Source: Sulfurimonas marina (GTDB lineage: Bacteria; Campylobacterota; Campylobacteria; Campylobacterales; Sulfurimonadaceae). From it: a DNA stretch of 64,000 bases. Positions 28,515 through 38,407 of this stretch are shown in pieces. Both the position numbers and the translations under genes were made by a program. Within the stretch, counting starts at the first letter, position 1. Every line of letters begins with the position of its first letter. The stretch covers positions 1,054,001 through 1,118,000 of the forward strand of contig NZ_CP041165.1 of the NCBI RefSeq assembly GCF_014905095.1. Direction: 5' to 3'. Below the pieces are notes generated by a model. The model was not told where the DNA came from and did no database searches. It worked only from the letters and a program-made list of their open reading frames with translations.

Positions 28515-29807
28515 ATGGGTACACAAACATCTAAACAAGCATTTGAGGAAGCACAAGAACTTATACCAGGCGGTGTAAATTCTCCCGTGCGTGCATTTAA
28601 AAGTGTTGGAGGGACTCCAATCTTTATCACTGAAGGTGAGGGTGCGTATCTTAAAGATGTAGATGGAAATAAGTATGTTGATTATGTACAAAGCTGGGGG
28701 CCGTTAATTTTCGGTCATAGAGACGAGAGCATTGAGAGTGCTGTAATTGAGGCGGTAAAACATGGACTAAGCTTCGGAGCTCCTACTCAAGCAGAGACTG
28801 AACTTGCAAAACTTGTTGTAGGTCTTTTTGATTCGATCGATAAAGTAAGGTTTGTTAGCAGCGGTACAGAAGCAGTTATGAGTGCTATCCGTTTAGCGCG
28901 CGGTTTTACAAACAGAGATGACATCGTAAAATTTACGGGTTGTTATCACGGGCACAGTGACTCACTTTTAGTTGAAGCGGGAAGCGGTGCGGCAACTTTT
29001 GGATCTCCTAGTTCACCGGGTGTACCTGCTGACTTTACAAAACATACGCTTTTAGCTGAGTATAACAATATTGAGAGTGTAAAAAAATGTTTTGCAGACT
29101 CTGACAATATTGCATGTGTAATCATTGAACCAATTGCCGGGAATATGGGACTTGTTCCGGCTGATAAAGAGTTTTTACATGAGCTTCGCAAACTGTGTGA
29201 CGAGCATGGAACACTTCTAATCTTTGATGAAGTTATGTCAGGCTTTAGAGCTACTCTACGCGGAGCAGAATCTATTACAGGTGTAACACCTGACATCGTA
29301 ACACTTGGAAAAGTGATCGGTGGCGGTATGCCTGTTGGTGCTTTTGGTGCAAGAGCTGAGATTATGGCACAACTTTCACCTGAGGGTCCTGTATATCAAG
29401 CAGGAACGCTCTCAGGAAATCCTGTGGCTATGGCAGCCGGATATGCGGCACTTTCAAAACTTAAACAAAACGGCAGAGTGATCGATGTACTAAATACAAG
29501 AGCTGTAAGACTTGTAGAGGGTATGCGAGATGCAGCGGCAGAGTGCGGTGTAACTATGCAGATCGACACACGCGGAAGCATGTTTGGTTTCTTCTTCAAT
29601 GAAAACCCTGTAAAAAACTTCAATGACGCTACAAAAACGGATGCTGAACTGTTTGCAAAATTTCATGCAGGGATGTTAAAAGAGGGGTATTACTTCGCAT
29701 GTTCATTATATGAGACAGGATTTATCTCAACTGCAGTAACGGATGAGATGATCGAAGATACAATCGCTGCAAGTAAAAAAGTTTTAAAAGAGATTACAAA
29801 TGGCTAA
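28515..29807 (+). CDS. hemL: Glutamate-1-semialdehyde 2,1-aminomutase
   Basis: A 430-residue PLP enzyme forming 5-aminolevulinate in the C5 heme pathway. Its features are the N-terminal [11 protein letters not shown] motif, the catalytic PLP Lys266 in [16 protein letters not shown], and the [13 protein letters not shown] phosphate loop. The length is standard. It overlaps by 8 bp the next small membrane-protein gene, so the two are co-translated. Confidence 0.97.
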   Translation: MGTQTSKQAFEEAQELIPGGVNSPVRAFKSVGGTPIFITEGEGAYLKDVDGNKYVDYVQSWGPLIFGHRDESIESAVIEAVKHGLSFGAPTQAETELAKLVVGLFDSIDKVRFVSSGTEAVMSAIRLARGFTNRDDIVKFTGCYHGHSDSLLVEAGSGAATFGSPSSPGVPADFTKHTLLAEYNNIESVKKCFADSDNIACVIIEPIAGNMGLVPADKEFLHELRKLCDEHGTLLIFDEVMSGFRATLRGAESITGVTPDIVTLGKVIGGGMPVGAFGARAEIMAQLSPEGPVYQAGTLSGNPVAMAAGYAALSKLKQNGRVIDVLNTRAVRLVEGMRDAAAECGVTMQIDTRGSMFGFFFNENPVKNFNDATKTDAELFAKFHAGMLKEGYYFACSLYETGFISTAVTDEMIEDTIAASKKVLKEITNG

Positions 29808-30129
29808 TGAAAATAAAACTCCAGAGGAAGAGCCTCGTTTTAAACCGCTTATAGAAGCGGCTGATCATCTCTCTTTAGGGATCTCAATTGTAGTTGCCGT
29901 ACTTATGGGTGTAGGTATAGGATGGCTTATTCAACGCTGGACGGGTGTAGCATGGACAATGTTTATCGGTGTATTTATCGGTATAGCTGCGGCAATTCTA
30001 AATGTGTATAAAGCATACTCAAAACAATATAAAGAGTATGAAGAGTTAGCAAAAGAGAGAAGTGAGCGTATGAAGCCTCATTTTGACAAAGATGAAGATG
30101 ATGAGGACTATGGTGAGAAAAACTATTAG
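29800..30129 (+). CDS. AtpZ/AtpI-type ATP synthase accessory membrane protein
   Basis: A 109-residue protein with two membrane helices (about 27-48 and 53-75) separated by a short turn, the pattern of the F0F1-associated AtpZ/AtpI family. Typical motifs are [13 protein letters not shown] and [10 protein letters not shown]. The C-terminus is strongly acidic ([13 protein letters not shown]). The atp operon is not in the window. It is coupled to hemL upstream and overlaps the following membrane gene. Confidence 0.75.
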   Translation: MANENKTPEEEPRFKPLIEAADHLSLGISIVVAVLMGVGIGWLIQRWTGVAWTMFIGVFIGIAAAILNVYKAYSKQYKEYEELAKERSERMKPHFDKDEDDEDYGEKNY

Positions 30130-30622
30130 TCTTTTTCTGATTGCTCAAGGTCTTATTTTACTAACATTTTTATTCTCTTTCGAAGCATTTATAAATGTAG
30201 AGGTAGCTTTTTTTAGCTCTTTTTTGATCATTATCGGCTCTTCACTTGCCTATAAAAATATGGTAAAGAAAGATATCGCTTCTGGTAAATATGAAGAGAA
30301 GCGTGATCTGCTTGATGAGATCGATGACAAGTATGAACTCTACGATGATGAGCCGATCAATGACGCACCTGTTGAAGAGTTAGACCTTAAAGAGATCGTA
30401 AAAGAGGAGAAAGCAAAGATCAAAACTTTTAGCCTCAGTTCTATGAAGTACGGTACAAAGGGGGGCTTTTCTCTACTCAGACTTGTGCCATATATATTTT
30501 TAGTTTTAGGTTTTATTGCCTTAAAAAACAATGAGATACTTAATCTCGCTTTCTACCTTCCAGCCCTTGCATTTGGGATAGTTATCGCCTCTTTGATCTC
30601 CAAGGAGATGATAGCTAAATAA
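30110..30622 (+). CDS. Membrane protein of unknown function downstream of the AtpZ-like gene
   Basis: A 170-residue protein if the ATG at 30110 is used. The frame extends to a TTG at 30083, but that would add a basic Met-rich tail encoded inside the preceding gene. AGGA lies very close to 30110 and slightly better placed for a GTG at 30113, so the start is uncertain by a few codons. Helices at the N-terminus (~6-42 in two segments) and C-terminus (~118-168) flank an acidic soluble stretch (DEIDDKYELYDDEP). I do not recognise the family. A role with ATP synthase assembly is only suggested by position. Confidence 0.65.
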   Translation: MVRKTISLFLIAQGLILLTFLFSFEAFINVEVAFFSSFLIIIGSSLAYKNMVKKDIASGKYEEKRDLLDEIDDKYELYDDEPINDAPVEELDLKEIVKEEKAKIKTFSLSSMKYGTKGGFSLLRLVPYIFLVLGFIALKNNEILNLAFYLPALAFGIVIASLISKEMIAK

Positions 30623-30713
30623 TTCTCTCTATTTCATAATTTGTTATTTTAATACTATACTAAGAGGAACTAAGTTAGATTTTAACATTTAGTTTAACTT
30701 TTGGGAGACTAGT

Positions 30714-33410
30714 ATGGGAAAGAAACTATGGCATAGTATGGATATAGAGTCGGTGTATGCTAGCACAAATACTACTGAAAACGGCTTGAGCAGTTCTGAA
30801 GCAAAAGCCAGGCTAGAGCTCTATGGACCTAATAAACTTCAAGAACAAAAGAAACAAAGTGCGTTTGTACGCTTTATTTTACAGTTTCATAATGTTTTAA
30901 TTTACGTACTTATTTGTGCTGCAATCCTTACATTCTTTCTTGATCATACAATAGACTCCATTGTTATTATAACTGTAGTACTGATCAATGCAATCATTGG
31001 GTTTATTCAAGAGAGAGGGGCTCAAAATGCTTTAGAGTCTATTCGAAAAATGCTTGCGTATACCGCTGTAGTGTTTCGTGATGAAAAAAAGCAAAAATGC
31101 AGCAGTGAAGATCTGGTTGTAGGTGATATTGTCCAGCTTGAAGCGGGAGACCGAGTATTAGCAGATATTCGCATTACCCAGGCTCATGGACTCAGTGCCG
31201 GGGAAGCTATTTTGACCGGTGAATCCGATACTGTTGAAAAGAATCCAAAAAGTGTCGACAAAGATGTGATGATCGCCGATCGAAGCTCTATGGTTTTTGC
31301 AGGGACAACAATCACCAGCGGAATAGGGCGCGGAGTTGTAGTCGCCACGGCAAATAAAACAGAACTTGGACGCATTAACAAGATGCTTAGCAGTGTACAG
31401 GTACTCACAACACCTTTAGTTGAGCAGATGGATAAGTTGGCAAAATGGCTGACTTTGTTTATATTACTCTTTTCTATCACTATTTTATATATAGGTTACT
31501 ATATAAAAGATATGCCGTTTAATGAGATATTTATCGCCGTTGTAGGCTTGTTTGTTGCCGCAATTCCTGAAGGGTTACCGGCAGTTTTGACAATTACTTT
31601 GGCTGTAGGTGTTCAGGCGATGGCCAAAAGAAATGCCATTGTACGTCAGTTACCGGCAATTGAAACGATAGGTTCGGTTTCTGTGATATGTTCTGATAAG
31701 ACGGGGACTCTTACTCAAAACGAGATGATGGTACAAACGATTCAAAGTTCAGAGATACAGTATGTAGTAAGTGGTTCAGGGTATGATCCTACAGGTGTTA
31801 TACATACAGATAAAAATGAAGAGATAGATTTAAACGAGGATCATTTTATCAAGATGATGGCAAAATGTTCGGCACTCTGTAGCGATGCGAATCTATTTAA
31901 CAATAACGGGCAATGGAGTGTTGATGGAAGTCCGACAGAGGGAGCATTAGTCGCATTTTCCCACAAAGTTGGATTTGATGCAGAAAAGATTCGTTTAGAA
32001 TATCTCAGAGCTGATTTTATCCCTTTTGATTCCAAGCACAAGTTTATGGCAACTTTGAACCACGGTCATGACAATGAATCTTTGATAGTAGTAAAAGGGG
32101 CGGCAGAGATCATTTTAAAGATGTGTAAATTTCAGTATGTCAATGATCTTCATAAAAAAGATTTAGATGAAACTTTTTGGGAAGAGATGGCGGAAGATAT
32201 GGCAAAAAAAGGGCAAAGAATTATTGCTATAGCGTATAAAAATGTTCCGCAGGAGCAATCATCACTAAGTTTCAGTGATCTTGATGATGGACTTATTTTA
32301 GTTGGTTTTACAGGAATCATTGATCCTCCTAGAGCTGAAGCTATAGAAGCTATACAGGAGTGTTACAACGGACATATTGAGGTTAAAATGATTACAGGTG
32401 ATCATACGACAACCGCTTCAGCTATTGGTAAAGCTATAGGGCTTAGATCTTCTGAAAATGTATTAAGCGGAAAAGATATTGAACACCTAAGTGATGAGGA
32501 GTTGCAAGAAGCAGTTTTAAAGACAAATATCTTTGCACGTACAACCCCTGAGCATAAACTGCGTTTGGTAAAAGCACTGCAAGAACATAATAAAGTTGTT
32601 GCAATGACGGGTGACGGCGTAAACGATGCTCCTGCACTAAAGCGTGCCAATATCGGTATTGCTATGGGTAAAAAAGGCACCGAAGCGGCAAAAGAATCGA
32701 GTGAATTTGTCCTTACTGATGATAATTTTGCTTCAATTGTCGATGCGGTAAGGGAGGGGAGAAAAGTCTATGATAATATTAAAAAGGTTATCAGTTGGAC
32801 ACTTCCGACAAATGCTTCTGAAGCTTCTGTTATTGTGATGGCTATAGTTTTTGGTATGGCAATGCCAATTACTCCTATTCAAATACTTTGGGCAAATATG
32901 ATAACTGCCGTAACGTTAGGGATTGCTTTAGCATTTGAAAAAGAGGATAAAAATATTATGAAAAGAGCTCCGCGTGCACTGAGTGATGCTATTTTAAATA
33001 AAATCGTTATCTGGCAGATCTTCTATGTGACACTTTTGTTTTTGAGTGCAATATTTGGCATTTATAGTTATGCAATAAACAGTGGGGTAGAGATCGAATA
33101 TGCCCAAACATTAGCCTTTAATACACTTATTTTTATGGAGATATTTTATCTGTTTTATGTCAGAAATATGAATACACTTACAAAAAGCTTCTTAGATATT
33201 GTCAATACTCCAGTTGCATGGGTTGCAGTAAGCGTAGTGGTTCTTGCCCAGACGATTGTGACATATGTACCGTTTTTTCAAACTGTTTTTACAACCAAAG
33301 CACTTTCATTTTCAGAAATTTCTTTAATTTTAGCAGTAGGGTTTATAATGTACGCTCTATTGGAGTTGGAGAAATATATTCGAGTGAAAACTCTCTATAA
33401 AACATCATAA
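30714..33410 (+). CDS. Calcium-type (P2A) cation-transporting P-type ATPase
   Basis: An 898-residue ATPase. Domains in order are a cation-ATPase N-terminal domain (Leu-rich LSSSEAKARLELYGPNKL), an actuator domain with LTGESD, transmembrane helix 4 with PEGLPAVLTITLAVG, the phosphorylated Asp328 in SDKTGTLTQNEM, a nucleotide domain with KGAAE, a MTGDGVNDAPAL hinge, and C-terminal helices. Helix 4 and overall length match PMR1/SERCA-like calcium pumps, which also move manganese. It has its own leader after a 91-bp gap and ends inside a 12-bp inverted repeat shared with the convergent gene. Confidence 0.9.
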   Translation: MGKKLWHSMDIESVYASTNTTENGLSSSEAKARLELYGPNKLQEQKKQSAFVRFILQFHNVLIYVLICAAILTFFLDHTIDSIVIITVVLINAIIGFIQERGAQNALESIRKMLAYTAVVFRDEKKQKCSSEDLVVGDIVQLEAGDRVLADIRITQAHGLSAGEAILTGESDTVEKNPKSVDKDVMIADRSSMVFAGTTITSGIGRGVVVATANKTELGRINKMLSSVQVLTTPLVEQMDKLAKWLTLFILLFSITILYIGYYIKDMPFNEIFIAVVGLFVAAIPEGLPAVLTITLAVGVQAMAKRNAIVRQLPAIETIGSVSVICSDKTGTLTQNEMMVQTIQSSEIQYVVSGSGYDPTGVIHTDKNEEIDLNEDHFIKMMAKCSALCSDANLFNNNGQWSVDGSPTEGALVAFSHKVGFDAEKIRLEYLRADFIPFDSKHKFMATLNHGHDNESLIVVKGAAEIILKMCKFQYVNDLHKKDLDETFWEEMAEDMAKKGQRIIAIAYKNVPQEQSSLSFSDLDDGLILVGFTGIIDPPRAEAIEAIQECYNGHIEVKMITGDHTTTASAIGKAIGLRSSENVLSGKDIEHLSDEELQEAVLKTNIFARTTPEHKLRLVKALQEHNKVVAMTGDGVNDAPALKRANIGIAMGKKGTEAAKESSEFVLTDDNFASIVDAVREGRKVYDNIKKVISWTLPTNASEASVIVMAIVFGMAMPITPIQILWANMITAVTLGIALAFEKEDKNIMKRAPRALSDAILNKIVIWQIFYVTLLFLSAIFGIYSYAINSGVEIEYAQTLAFNTLIFMEIFYLFYVRNMNTLTKSFLDIVNTPVAWVAVSVVVLAQTIVTYVPFFQTVFTTKALSFSEISLILAVGFIMYALLELEKYIRVKTLYKTS

Positions 33411-33429
33411 AAAAGAGTTTTATGATGTT
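33401..33429. terminator. 12-bp inverted repeat covering both convergent stop codons
   Basis: Arms AACATCATAAAA (33401-33412) and TTTTATGATGTT (33418-33429) pair perfectly around a 5-nt loop. Both stop codons, of the P-type ATPase (33408-33410, plus) and of the rpoD-linked gene (33420-33422, minus), lie within the arms. The stem is AT-rich, but on either strand it ends in a T-run, so it may work as a weak bidirectional terminator. Confidence 0.45.
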
Positions 33430-34106
33430 ATCATAGGGATATTGATAGTAATTGCTGTTTTACTTGCATCAAGATAGAAGTTGTAGTTCTCGGCAACTGC
33501 TTTTAACTCTGCTTCTTTTGCTGGATTTGTTTGATCTCCCGTTATCTCGATAGAGAAGATACTATACTTTTTCCCGTCAAATTTGATATGTTCACCGATT
33601 CTATAAAATACTTTTGTATCTATAGTCTCACTCTCAGAAAAATATGAGTATGTTTTATTGAGAAGTTTGATGATTGAATTTGACTCTAAAATAACTTCAG
33701 GGATCGTTGGATCGTAAGTTTTTGTATAGTTAATAGGGCTATTTATAGAGTTAGAAGAGATACATAAATCTAAAATAGTATAGATATTTGTTAACTGACC
33801 ATCCGGTTTTTTAGCATCAAGTTTGTATGATGGTGCTTGATAAAGTTTTATACCTATCTGCTCTTCATCTTCATAACCCACAGTGATACCGAAAAATCTG
33901 TATCTTCCGTACTCTAATTGCACAAATGTAGTTTTAAAGCCAAAACTTATGCTTGCATAAGTTTGTGCCAGCTCAAAAAGCTCATTCGGGTTTGCAATCC
34001 CTAGCAGAAACTGAGCTTCTGCATTTAAAGAGATTATTTTACCATTTGCATTAAATAGTATAAATGGATTGTAATCATACTCAATCCAACTTTGCTCAAA
34101 TGTCAT
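33420..34106 (-). CDS. PAS-like protein of unknown function next to rpoD
   Basis: A 228-residue soluble protein. The start resembles a PAS fold (YDYNPFILFNANGKIISLNAEAQ, then a helix), and the C-terminal half contains a GHKL-reminiscent ending (AEN...ITINIPM) without visible ATP-binding boxes. It begins 6 bp after the rpoD stop, so it is co-transcribed. It could be a degenerate sensor histidine kinase-like protein modulating a partner. No motif supports enzymatic activity. Confidence 0.6.
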   Translation of the reverse strand: MTFEQSWIEYDYNPFILFNANGKIISLNAEAQFLLGIANPNELFELAQTYASISFGFKTTFVQLEYGRYRFFGITVGYEDEEQIGIKLYQAPSYKLDAKKPDGQLTNIYTILDLCISSNSINSPINYTKTYDPTIPEVILESNSIIKLLNKTYSYFSESETIDTKVFYRIGEHIKFDGKKYSIFSIEITGDQTNPAKEAELKAVAENYNFYLDASKTAITINIPMITS

Positions 34107-34112
34107 TTATCT

Positions 34113-35969
34113 TTACTCTTCGATATAGTTTTTCAGTCTACGACCAACTTTAGGGTGTTTAAGTTTCTTGATCGCACTTGATTCGATCTGACGAACACGC
34201 TCACGTGTTACACTTAACTCTTTACCAATCTCTTCTAACGTTCTGTCACTCTCATCATCCATAATACCGAAACGAAGTTTGATAACCGCTTTTTCACGCT
34301 CGTTAAGTTGTTCAAGAACTTGCTCAATCTGAATTTTAAGGTCATCTTTGAGTATTGCCTCAGAAGGTGAAAGTGAAGTTTTATCTTCGATAAAGTCACC
34401 GAAACGTCCATCCTCTTCACTACCGATTGGCGCTTCAAGAGAGATAGGCTCTTTTGTGATCTTGATAACGTTTTTAACTTTCTCAACTGAAAGACCAACT
34501 TCTGCTGCGATTGTATCAACATCCGGCTCTTTACCATTCTCTTGGAGATGTTTACGCATAATTTTATTAATACGGTTAATAGTCTCAATCATATGGATAG
34601 GGATACGGATAGTTCTTGCCTGATCTGCGATCGCACGAGAGATTGCCTGACGAATCCACCATGTAGCGTATGTTGAAAATTTGTATCCTTTTTGATATTC
34701 AAATTTATCAACCGCTTTCATAAGACCGATATTTCCTTCCTGGATAAGGTCAAGGAACGGTAAACCTCTGTTTGTATAACGTTTAGCGATTGAAACAACA
34801 AGACGAAGATTCGATTTTGCCATTTTTGTTTTTGCTTTTTCAGAGATATTTTTACCACGTTTGATCTGTTCTAAAATATCTGCAAGTTTTTCAGGTTCCA
34901 TATCGAAACTGTTTTTACTTGCTTCTTTTGTTTGAACAAGTTTTTTAATCTCCATATATGTAGAAACCATAGTAGCTTCTGGAACCATATTTACGATATC
35001 TTCTTTTGTAAGGTCTTGAATCTTATCTACAAGAACTTTATGGTTTGCACGAAGTGTTGCATTAAATAGAGGAAGTTTATACTCAAGACGTTTAAGTTCT
35101 TTGTCGTATCCTTCATCAGATTTTAGTGCAGTTTCCATAGCTTTTACAAGCTCATTGATAAGTTTAGATGTTGGTCCTAAATCTAAAAGTTTTTCTTTTA
35201 AAACAGCTTTTTTGAAAGTAACTGAAAGTTGGTAAAGTACAATCTCTTCAGTTGTATCTCCATCTAAATCTTCAGGAGCTTTCTCTGTTAGTTTTACCCA
35301 CTCTTTTTTTGCTTTTTCTAAAGCCTTAAAGCTGGTAGTAACTTTATCTACACGAGACTTGTCTTTTGCAGATAATGTTTTTGATTCATTACTATCATCA
35401 TCATTGTCATCATCATTATCATCATCACCGTCATCCTTATCGTCTTCAAAACTTTTAAAAAGTTCTTTAACACGACGTTCACGATTAATAAGTGGTTCTT
35501 TATAATCTAAAATGAAGTTGATTAGATATGGAACTGAACAGATAGCATCGATAATGATACTTTCACCCATCTCTATCTGTTTTGAGATATCGATTTCTTC
35601 CTCTTTAGTTAAAAGTGGGATTTGTCCCATTTCACGTAAGTACATACGTACAGGTGAATCTGAACGAGACCATTCTAGTAGTTCATGCTCTTTTAAGATA
35701 TCGAATTCATCACCATCGCTATCTTCGATCATTTTTCTTTGAGCTTCTCTACGAGCTTCAGCTTCTTGATCGTTTAGTTTTTTTGCATGTTCACTTGAAG
35801 TATAGATGCATTTGTTGTGTTTGTTTAAAAGTTTGTATATGTTTTTTGCTTGAGCTGCAGTAGGTTGTTTTTCAAACAGGTCAATAATAGACTCGTATGT
35901 AAGACAATCTTTTGACTTATGCTCTTCAAAAAAGGTTTCTATTGCTTGATTGAGTTCTTTTGCCGTCAT
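34113..35969 (-). CDS. rpoD: Primary RNA polymerase sigma factor (sigma70)
   Basis: A 618-residue principal sigma factor. Region 1.1 at the N-terminus is followed by region 1.2 ([22 protein letters not shown] near 110) and a variable insertion. Region 2 contains [27 protein letters not shown] and the -10 recognition segment [17 protein letters not shown]. Region 3 and region 4 follow ([20 protein letters not shown]). The non-conserved insertion holds an Asp/Asn run (about residues 175-190) encoded by a GAT-rich repeat. A promoter at 36014-36019 drives it, and the PAS-like gene follows. Confidence 0.97.
   Translation of the reverse strand: MTAKELNQAIETFFEEHKSKDCLTYESIIDLFEKQPTAAQAKNIYKLLNKHNKCIYTSSEHAKKLNDQEAEARREAQRKMIEDSDGDEFDILKEHELLEWSRSDSPVRMYLREMGQIPLLTKEEEIDISKQIEMGESIIIDAICSVPYLINFILDYKEPLINRERRVKELFKSFEDDKDDGDDDNDDDNDDDSNESKTLSAKDKSRVDKVTTSFKALEKAKKEWVKLTEKAPEDLDGDTTEEIVLYQLSVTFKKAVLKEKLLDLGPTSKLINELVKAMETALKSDEGYDKELKRLEYKLPLFNATLRANHKVLVDKIQDLTKEDIVNMVPEATMVSTYMEIKKLVQTKEASKNSFDMEPEKLADILEQIKRGKNISEKAKTKMAKSNLRLVVSIAKRYTNRGLPFLDLIQEGNIGLMKAVDKFEYQKGYKFSTYATWWIRQAISRAIADQARTIRIPIHMIETINRINKIMRKHLQENGKEPDVDTIAAEVGLSVEKVKNVIKITKEPISLEAPIGSEEDGRFGDFIEDKTSLSPSEAILKDDLKIQIEQVLEQLNEREKAVIKLRFGIMDDESDRTLEEIGKELSVTRERVRQIESSAIKKLKHPKVGRRLKNYIEE
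35390..35445. repeat. Trinucleotide-rich tract in rpoD encoding Asp/Asn residues
   Basis: On the coding (minus) strand a run of GAT/GAC/AAT codons encodes a stretch of Asp and Asn with two repeats of the unit DDDN. It falls in the non-conserved region of sigma70, where length changes are tolerated, and could expand or contract by slippage. Confidence 0.6.
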
Positions 35970-36013
35970 GTCGGAGTATGCTCCACTTTTAGTTTAAGGA
36001 TTTTGAAAGGTGG

Positions 36014-36019
36014 ATTATA
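36014..36019 (-). promoter_or_regulatory. -10 box of rpoD
   Basis: A minus-strand TATAAT (ATTATA on plus) 44 bp before the rpoD start, in an AT-rich gap. Confidence 0.5.
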
Positions 36020-36076
36020 CCGAAATTTCTTTAATCTAACCTTTTTAAGATATAAGAAAAATTTACTTTTTATTAT

Positions 36077-36092
36077 TGGAACACCGTTTGCT
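36077..36092 (+). promoter_or_regulatory. Sigma54 (RpoN) promoter of flagellar rod genes
   Basis: TGGAACACCGTTTGCT fits the -24/-12 consensus TGGCAC-N5-TTGCW. The invariant GG (36078-36079) and GC (36090-36091) are exactly 10 bases apart. The predicted start near 36103 lies 29 bp before the ATG. Rod genes of this type are RpoN-dependent in Campylobacter and Helicobacter. Confidence 0.75.
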
Positions 36093-36131
36093 TTAACCAA
36101 GAAAATATTGAACAAATCATGAGGAAAGTGT

Positions 36132-36953
36132 ATGCAAACAGGGTATTACAGTTCTGCTGCCGGAATGGTCACGCAGTTTAACAGACTCGATACGATCGCA
36201 AATAACTTGGCAAATGTAAATACGGCAGGCTATAAAGAAGAAACTTTGGTAGTTGGTGATTTTATGCGTGTACTTAAAGAAGCGCGAGATGAACTGCCAA
36301 ATGCAAATCAGACAAAAGAGGGTGCAGCTTTTTTAAACCGTACACTCACAAAAGCACCGCAGGTTGTAGATAGTTTTACAGACTTTTCTGTAGGTGATTT
36401 GGCAAAAACTTCAAATACTCTTGATTTTGCACTCTCTAAAGATGATCTCTTTTTTGCGGTAAGAACACCTCAGGGGATCAGACTTACACGTGATGGTTCT
36501 TTCTCTTTAAATCCTGAAGGAAAACTTATCAATAAACAGGGGTATGAAGTTTTAGGCGAAGATTACCAAACTTCAAACGAAGGGATTAGATTTGCTCAAG
36601 ATGATGCTGTTATAAAAGCTGATAAAAACGGTCAAATATACACAAGTGTTCCTGGCAGTTTAAATATGGTTGCCGGACAAAAACTTTTAGTAGTACAGCC
36701 TGACAGTATTAAAGAATTAAAAAAAGATGGTGATAATCTTTACAAATTAGATAATTTAGAGAGTTTGGATGTTATTAATAACAGTGGTGCCGTAGCACAG
36801 GGATTTGTTGAAAAAAGTAATGTAAATGCCGTGAAAATGATGACGGGATTGATTGAAACAAACAGACTGATTGGGATGTATCAAAAAGCTATGGATACGC
36901 AGATGAATGATATGAACAAAGACGCAATTGAAAAAATTGCTAAAAGAGCTTAA
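36132..36953 (+). CDS. flgF: Flagellar basal-body rod protein, FlgF/FlgG type
   Basis: A 273-residue axial protein. The N-terminal rod motif (YYSSAAGMVTQFNRLDTIANNLANVNTAGYK), the central FlgG-like segment (FFAVRTPQGIRLTRDGSFSL) and the C-terminal helix (GFVEKSNVNAVKMMTGLIETNR) are all present. It is the first of two tandem rod genes and corresponds to the protein called FlgG2 or FlgF in Campylobacterota. The symbol is chosen on position and is less certain than the family. GAGGAAAG precedes the ATG, and expression is probably under sigma54. Confidence 0.88.
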   Translation: MQTGYYSSAAGMVTQFNRLDTIANNLANVNTAGYKEETLVVGDFMRVLKEARDELPNANQTKEGAAFLNRTLTKAPQVVDSFTDFSVGDLAKTSNTLDFALSKDDLFFAVRTPQGIRLTRDGSFSLNPEGKLINKQGYEVLGEDYQTSNEGIRFAQDDAVIKADKNGQIYTSVPGSLNMVAGQKLLVVQPDSIKELKKDGDNLYKLDNLESLDVINNSGAVAQGFVEKSNVNAVKMMTGLIETNRLIGMYQKAMDTQMNDMNKDAIEKIAKRA

Positions 36954-36976
36954 TTTAAGGTAAGGGGAAAAAGATT

Positions 36977-37765
36977 ATGATGCAATCATTACATACAGCT
37001 TCTACAGGAATGCTGGGGATGCAACTACAAATAGACACAACAGCGAACAACATTGCCAATGTAAACACAATTGGTTTTAAAAAGTCTCGTGCAGAGTTTG
37101 CTGATCTTATGTATCGTACAATGGAATATGCCGGTACTGCAACAAGTGATACGACACAAAGCCCGACAGGGATTGAAGTGGGGCTTGGTGTTCGTCCAAC
37201 TGCGGTAAACAAGATCTTTACAGAGGGTTCTCTAAAACAAACTGACAATCCTTTAGATATTTCGATCACTGGAAACGGATTCTTTAAAATGGAACTTCCA
37301 GACGGAACGGAAGTATACTCTAGAAACGGTGCGTTCAAACGTGATCAAAACGGTACTATCGTAAACTCTGACGGATATAAACTTATCCCTGAGATTGTAA
37401 TTCCGGAAGATGCTACAGATGTTAGTATCGGTACGGATGGTACTGTAAGTGTTGTTCAAGCAGGCCAAACACAGGCTACGATAGTTGGACAAATCAATAC
37501 TACCGCTTTTATTAACCCTGCAGGTCTTCACTCAATGGGTGATAACCTTTATGTGGAAACTGATGCTTCGGGTCAGCCTGTTGATGGTACGCCGGGACAA
37601 AATGGTCTGGGTGTAATCCGTCAAGGTTTTGTAGAACTGAGTAATGTTGAGCTTGTAGTTGAGTTAACGGACTTAATTACAGGTCAAAGAGCGTACGATG
37701 CTAACTCAAAAATCATCACAACTAGTGATGAAATGTTGCAAACTGTAAATAATTTAAAACGTTAA
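36977..37765 (+). CDS. flgG: Flagellar distal rod protein FlgG
   Basis: A 262-residue protein with all FlgG hallmarks: the MMQSLHTASTGMLGMQLQID start, ANNIANVNTIGFKKSRAEFADLMY, central FFKMELPDGTEVYSRNGAFK, and a C-terminal DLITGQRAYDANSKIITTSDEM ending in NNLKR. It is exported by the flagellar type III system and builds the distal rod. It lies 23 bp after flgF, and an inverted repeat downstream (37780-37807) probably ends the unit. Confidence 0.96.
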   Translation: MMQSLHTASTGMLGMQLQIDTTANNIANVNTIGFKKSRAEFADLMYRTMEYAGTATSDTTQSPTGIEVGLGVRPTAVNKIFTEGSLKQTDNPLDISITGNGFFKMELPDGTEVYSRNGAFKRDQNGTIVNSDGYKLIPEIVIPEDATDVSIGTDGTVSVVQAGQTQATIVGQINTTAFINPAGLHSMGDNLYVETDASGQPVDGTPGQNGLGVIRQGFVELSNVELVVELTDLITGQRAYDANSKIITTSDEMLQTVNNLKR

Positions 37766-37779
37766 TAAACCCCTAAAAT

Positions 37780-37807
37780 AGCATTGATACTTTTTAATAT
37801 CAATGCT
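37780..37807 (+). terminator. Probable terminator of flgF-flgG
   Basis: A perfect 10-bp inverted repeat AGCATTGATA/TATCAATGCT around an 8-nt loop, 15 bp after the flgG stop, followed by TCTTGCC. The T-tract is short, so the terminator may be weak. Confidence 0.5.
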
Positions 37808-37859
37808 TCTTGCCTAAATTTAACACAAAAGTTTAAAGAACTTACAATCACATTTTCGG

Positions 37860-37865
37860 TATAAT
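37860..37865 (+). promoter_or_regulatory. -10 box of leuD-leuB
   Basis: TATAAT 35 bp before the leuD ATG, with TAGGAA as ribosome binding site. Confidence 0.55.
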
Positions 37866-37900
37866 CGCGAAATTATTTAACTAAAATAGTAGGAATTTAT

Positions 37901-38407
37901 ATGCAAAAAGCAAACATAAATGGAAAAGTTTGGAGATTTGGTAAAGATATCGATACAGATTTAATTATCGCTGCGCGTTATCTAAATACTTCAGATCCGA
38001 AAGAACTTGCAAAACATGTTATGGAAGATGCAGATCCAGAATTTGTAAATAAAATGAGTGTTGGCGACGTTATAGTAGCTGATGAAAACTTTGGTTGTGG
38101 TAGTTCTCGTGAACACGCACCAATCGCACTAAAAGCTGCTGGAGTTGCTGCAGTTGTTGCTCCGACATTTGCAAGAATTTTTTACCGTAATGCTTTTAAT
38201 ATGGGACTTCCTATATTTGAATTACCAGAAGCAAGTGAAATTAATGAAGGTGATAAAATCTCTATCGATATGGATAAAGGGACAATCACAAATGAAACAA
38301 CAAACAAAACATATAACTTCACTCCAATCCCACCTTTCATGCAAGAGCTAATCGATGCAGGTGGACTTATGAGTTTTGCACAAAAAGAGATTGAGGAAGG
38401 AAAATAA
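37901..38407 (+). CDS. leuD: 3-isopropylmalate dehydratase small subunit
   Basis: A 168-residue small subunit of the aconitase-family isopropylmalate isomerase in leucine biosynthesis. It has the signature [15 protein letters not shown] near 20 and the substrate loop [15 protein letters not shown] near 65. The short form without an N-terminal extension is the LeuD2/archaeal-like type common in Campylobacterota. Its stop overlaps the leuB start (TAATG). The large subunit leuC is not in this window. Confidence 0.95.
   Translation: MQKANINGKVWRFGKDIDTDLIIAARYLNTSDPKELAKHVMEDADPEFVNKMSVGDVIVADENFGCGSSREHAPIALKAAGVAAVVAPTFARIFYRNAFNMGLPIFELPEASEINEGDKISIDMDKGTITNETTNKTYNFTPIPPFMQELIDAGGLMSFAQKEIEEGK

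Noticed and set aside
35919-36122. 67-codon plus-strand frame over the rpoD start and promoter
   Set aside because: Covers the rpoD promoter and the RpoN promoter region and encodes a hydrophobic shadow; no initiation signal.
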